Both the position numbers and the translations under genes were made by a program. From positions 86 to 6,842 of the forward strand of contig MTOL01000091.1 of the NCBI GenBank assembly GCA_002011685.1: a DNA stretch of 6,757 nt. Reading direction: 5' to 3'. Under the pieces are notes generated by a model. That model was given only the letters and a program-made list of their open reading frames with translations. It was not told where the DNA came from and searched no databases. This document shows positions 5,944 to 6,757 of the stretch, in pieces (the first letter of the stretch is position 1; each line of letters opens with the position of its first letter). The stretch is from Deferribacteres bacterium JdFR-76. GTDB taxonomy: Bacteria; Zhuqueibacterota; JdFR-76.

Positions 5944-6609
5944 ATGAAACGAATGGGAATGCTTGTTCTGGGGATAGTTATTTGGCTGTCCGCTGTGGCA
6001 GGGTCGGCTCAGACGGTTTCGGATGAGGAGCGGTTTCAGCCCGGTGATGCTGTACGAATCCAGTTCTGGCAGCTCTGGACGGAATCCAAATCTCCGGGGA
6101 CCCCCATGGGCAATATCAGCGGAGATTACGTTATCGATCCGGAGGGGTACATTTTTCTGCCTTTTGTGGGCAAAATGCGGGTTGCAGGTTTGACACCTAC
6201 GGAGCTAATTGAACGGCTTGGCGAGCGGTATTCCGCATTTGTGGAACGACCGTTTATTCATGTGCGGCCGCTCATCCGCGTTTCTGTCATGGGAGCTGTT
6301 TTCCGGCCAGGTTCCTACCGGATTGATCCAAGTAGCTCGCTGTGGGAATTGCTGGAACTGGCTGGTGGTGTGCGGAACGAGGCAGATTTGAACAAAATCT
6401 TTGTCCAGCGTGGAGGAAGAAAAGTAATCGAAAATCTCCTATCCGCTTTTGAGAACGCCTATTCCCTGAAAAGCGTCGGGATCCGGTCCGGCGATCAGAT
6501 TGTCGTCCCGGCGAAAAGGCCATTTTTCCTTGCCAGAATGGTGGGTTTTCTGAATTTGGGAATCTCCATCGCACTTCTTTATATCCGCCTTTCGGACCGT
6601 ATGCGATAA
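5944..6609 (+). CDS. Wza-like polysaccharide export protein (Poly_export + SLBB)
   Basis: 221-residue envelope protein of the polysaccharide export (OPX) family, expected to help carry capsule or exopolysaccharide across the periplasm and outer membrane. Residues 1-22 form a Sec signal peptide, probably cut after SAVAGSA; no lipobox cysteine is present, unlike E. coli Wza. The Poly_export domain runs from about 30 (FQPGDAVRIQFW) through the ISGDYVIDPEGYIFLPFVG block (58-76) to about 108. One SLBB domain follows at about 111-165, starting with RVSVMGAVFRPGSYRID. A hydrophobic stretch at about 194-215 followed by SDRMR could be a membrane helix at the C-terminus. It is much shorter than Wza (about 380 residues), with one SLBB domain. 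AAAGGAG at 5931-5937 is well placed. It lies between the STAS gene and a Wzz-type gene in one operon. Confidence 0.9.
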   Translation: MKRMGMLVLGIVIWLSAVAGSAQTVSDEERFQPGDAVRIQFWQLWTESKSPGTPMGNISGDYVIDPEGYIFLPFVGKMRVAGLTPTELIERLGERYSAFVERPFIHVRPLIRVSVMGAVFRPGSYRIDPSSSLWELLELAGGVRNEADLNKIFVQRGGRKVIENLLSAFENAYSLKSVGIRSGDQIVVPAKRPFFLARMVGFLNLGISIALLYIRLSDRMR

Positions 6610-6651
6610 ACAGATGTGCAGAACCGATGATGAAACAGATGAAGGGAAACA

Positions 6652-6757
6652 ATGGATTTAGAGAAATTCTTTGAAGAAGAGGATTCGGGTCAGGAGTTTA
6701 GTCTGGATATCCGGAGGTATCTCCGGGGACTGTATAAAAGAAAATTCCTGCTGCTTG
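6652..6757 (+). CDS. N-terminus of Wzz/Wzc-type chain-length determinant protein (partial)
   Basis: Thirty-five codons run off the right edge. An acidic start (MDLEKFFEEEDSG) is followed by LDIRRYLRGLYKRKFLLL (18-35), the typical entry to the first membrane helix of Wzz-domain proteins: a short amphipathic stretch, a cluster of basic residues, then a hydrophobic segment. In exopolysaccharide operons the gene after the Wza-like export gene is often such a co-polymerase, sometimes fused to a BY-family tyrosine kinase. Whether a kinase domain is present cannot be seen. Its ribosome site (AAGGGA near 6642-6647) is followed by AACAATG, like that of the lipoprotein gene. The gap from the export gene is 42 bp. 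Confidence 0.65.
   Translation, partial: MDLEKFFEEEDSGQEFSLDIRRYLRGLYKRKFLLL

Overview
This 6.76-kb window comes from a Gram-negative, rod-shaped bacterium with moderate base composition. An outer-membrane-style lipoprotein, a Wza-type polysaccharide export protein and a likely sigma-54 promoter all point to a diderm. No marker fixes the lineage. The gene mix would fit the FCB / Calditrichota-like part of the tree, but that is a guess. All recognised genes lie on the + strand. I see no rRNA, tRNA, CRISPR array or insertion sequence.

Region 1 (1-1306) is the end of a cell-elongation cluster: the last codons of a probable penicillin-binding protein 2 gene (mrdA), overlapping by 4 bases the GTG start of rodA, the SEDS glycan polymerase that works with PBP2. 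Region 2 (1307-1544) is a 238-bp AT-rich gap. It holds four copies of the octamer TTGATTTT, a perfect 9-bp hairpin touching the next ribosome binding site, and a 13-bp repeat of the next gene's start region.

Region 3 (1545-4902) is a tight unit of three genes: a CpoB/YbgF-like coiled-coil and TPR lipoprotein, a GalT-family nucleotidyltransferase and glycogen synthase GlgA (gaps of 24 and 19 bp). The last two suggest sugar-nucleotide and glycogen metabolism. The GalT-like protein beside an ADP-glucose-using enzyme could act on ADP-glucose instead of UDP-hexose.

Region 4 (4903-5211) is a 309-bp regulatory gap. Its right end has a near-consensus -24/-12 sigma-54 promoter, two inverted repeats upstream that could bind an activator, and a strong ribosome binding site. 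Region 5 (5212-6757) is the start of an exopolysaccharide export operon: a STAS-domain protein with an unusual basic C-terminal domain that looks like a winged helix, a short Wza-like export protein with a C-terminal membrane helix, and the first 35 codons of a Wzz/Wzc-type chain-length protein.

The most interesting element is the combination at 5069-5928: sigma-54 control of a polysaccharide operon led by a STAS protein fused to a putative nucleic-acid-binding domain. It recalls, without proving homology, the sigma-54-dependent syp biofilm locus of Vibrio fischeri with its STAS regulator SypA.
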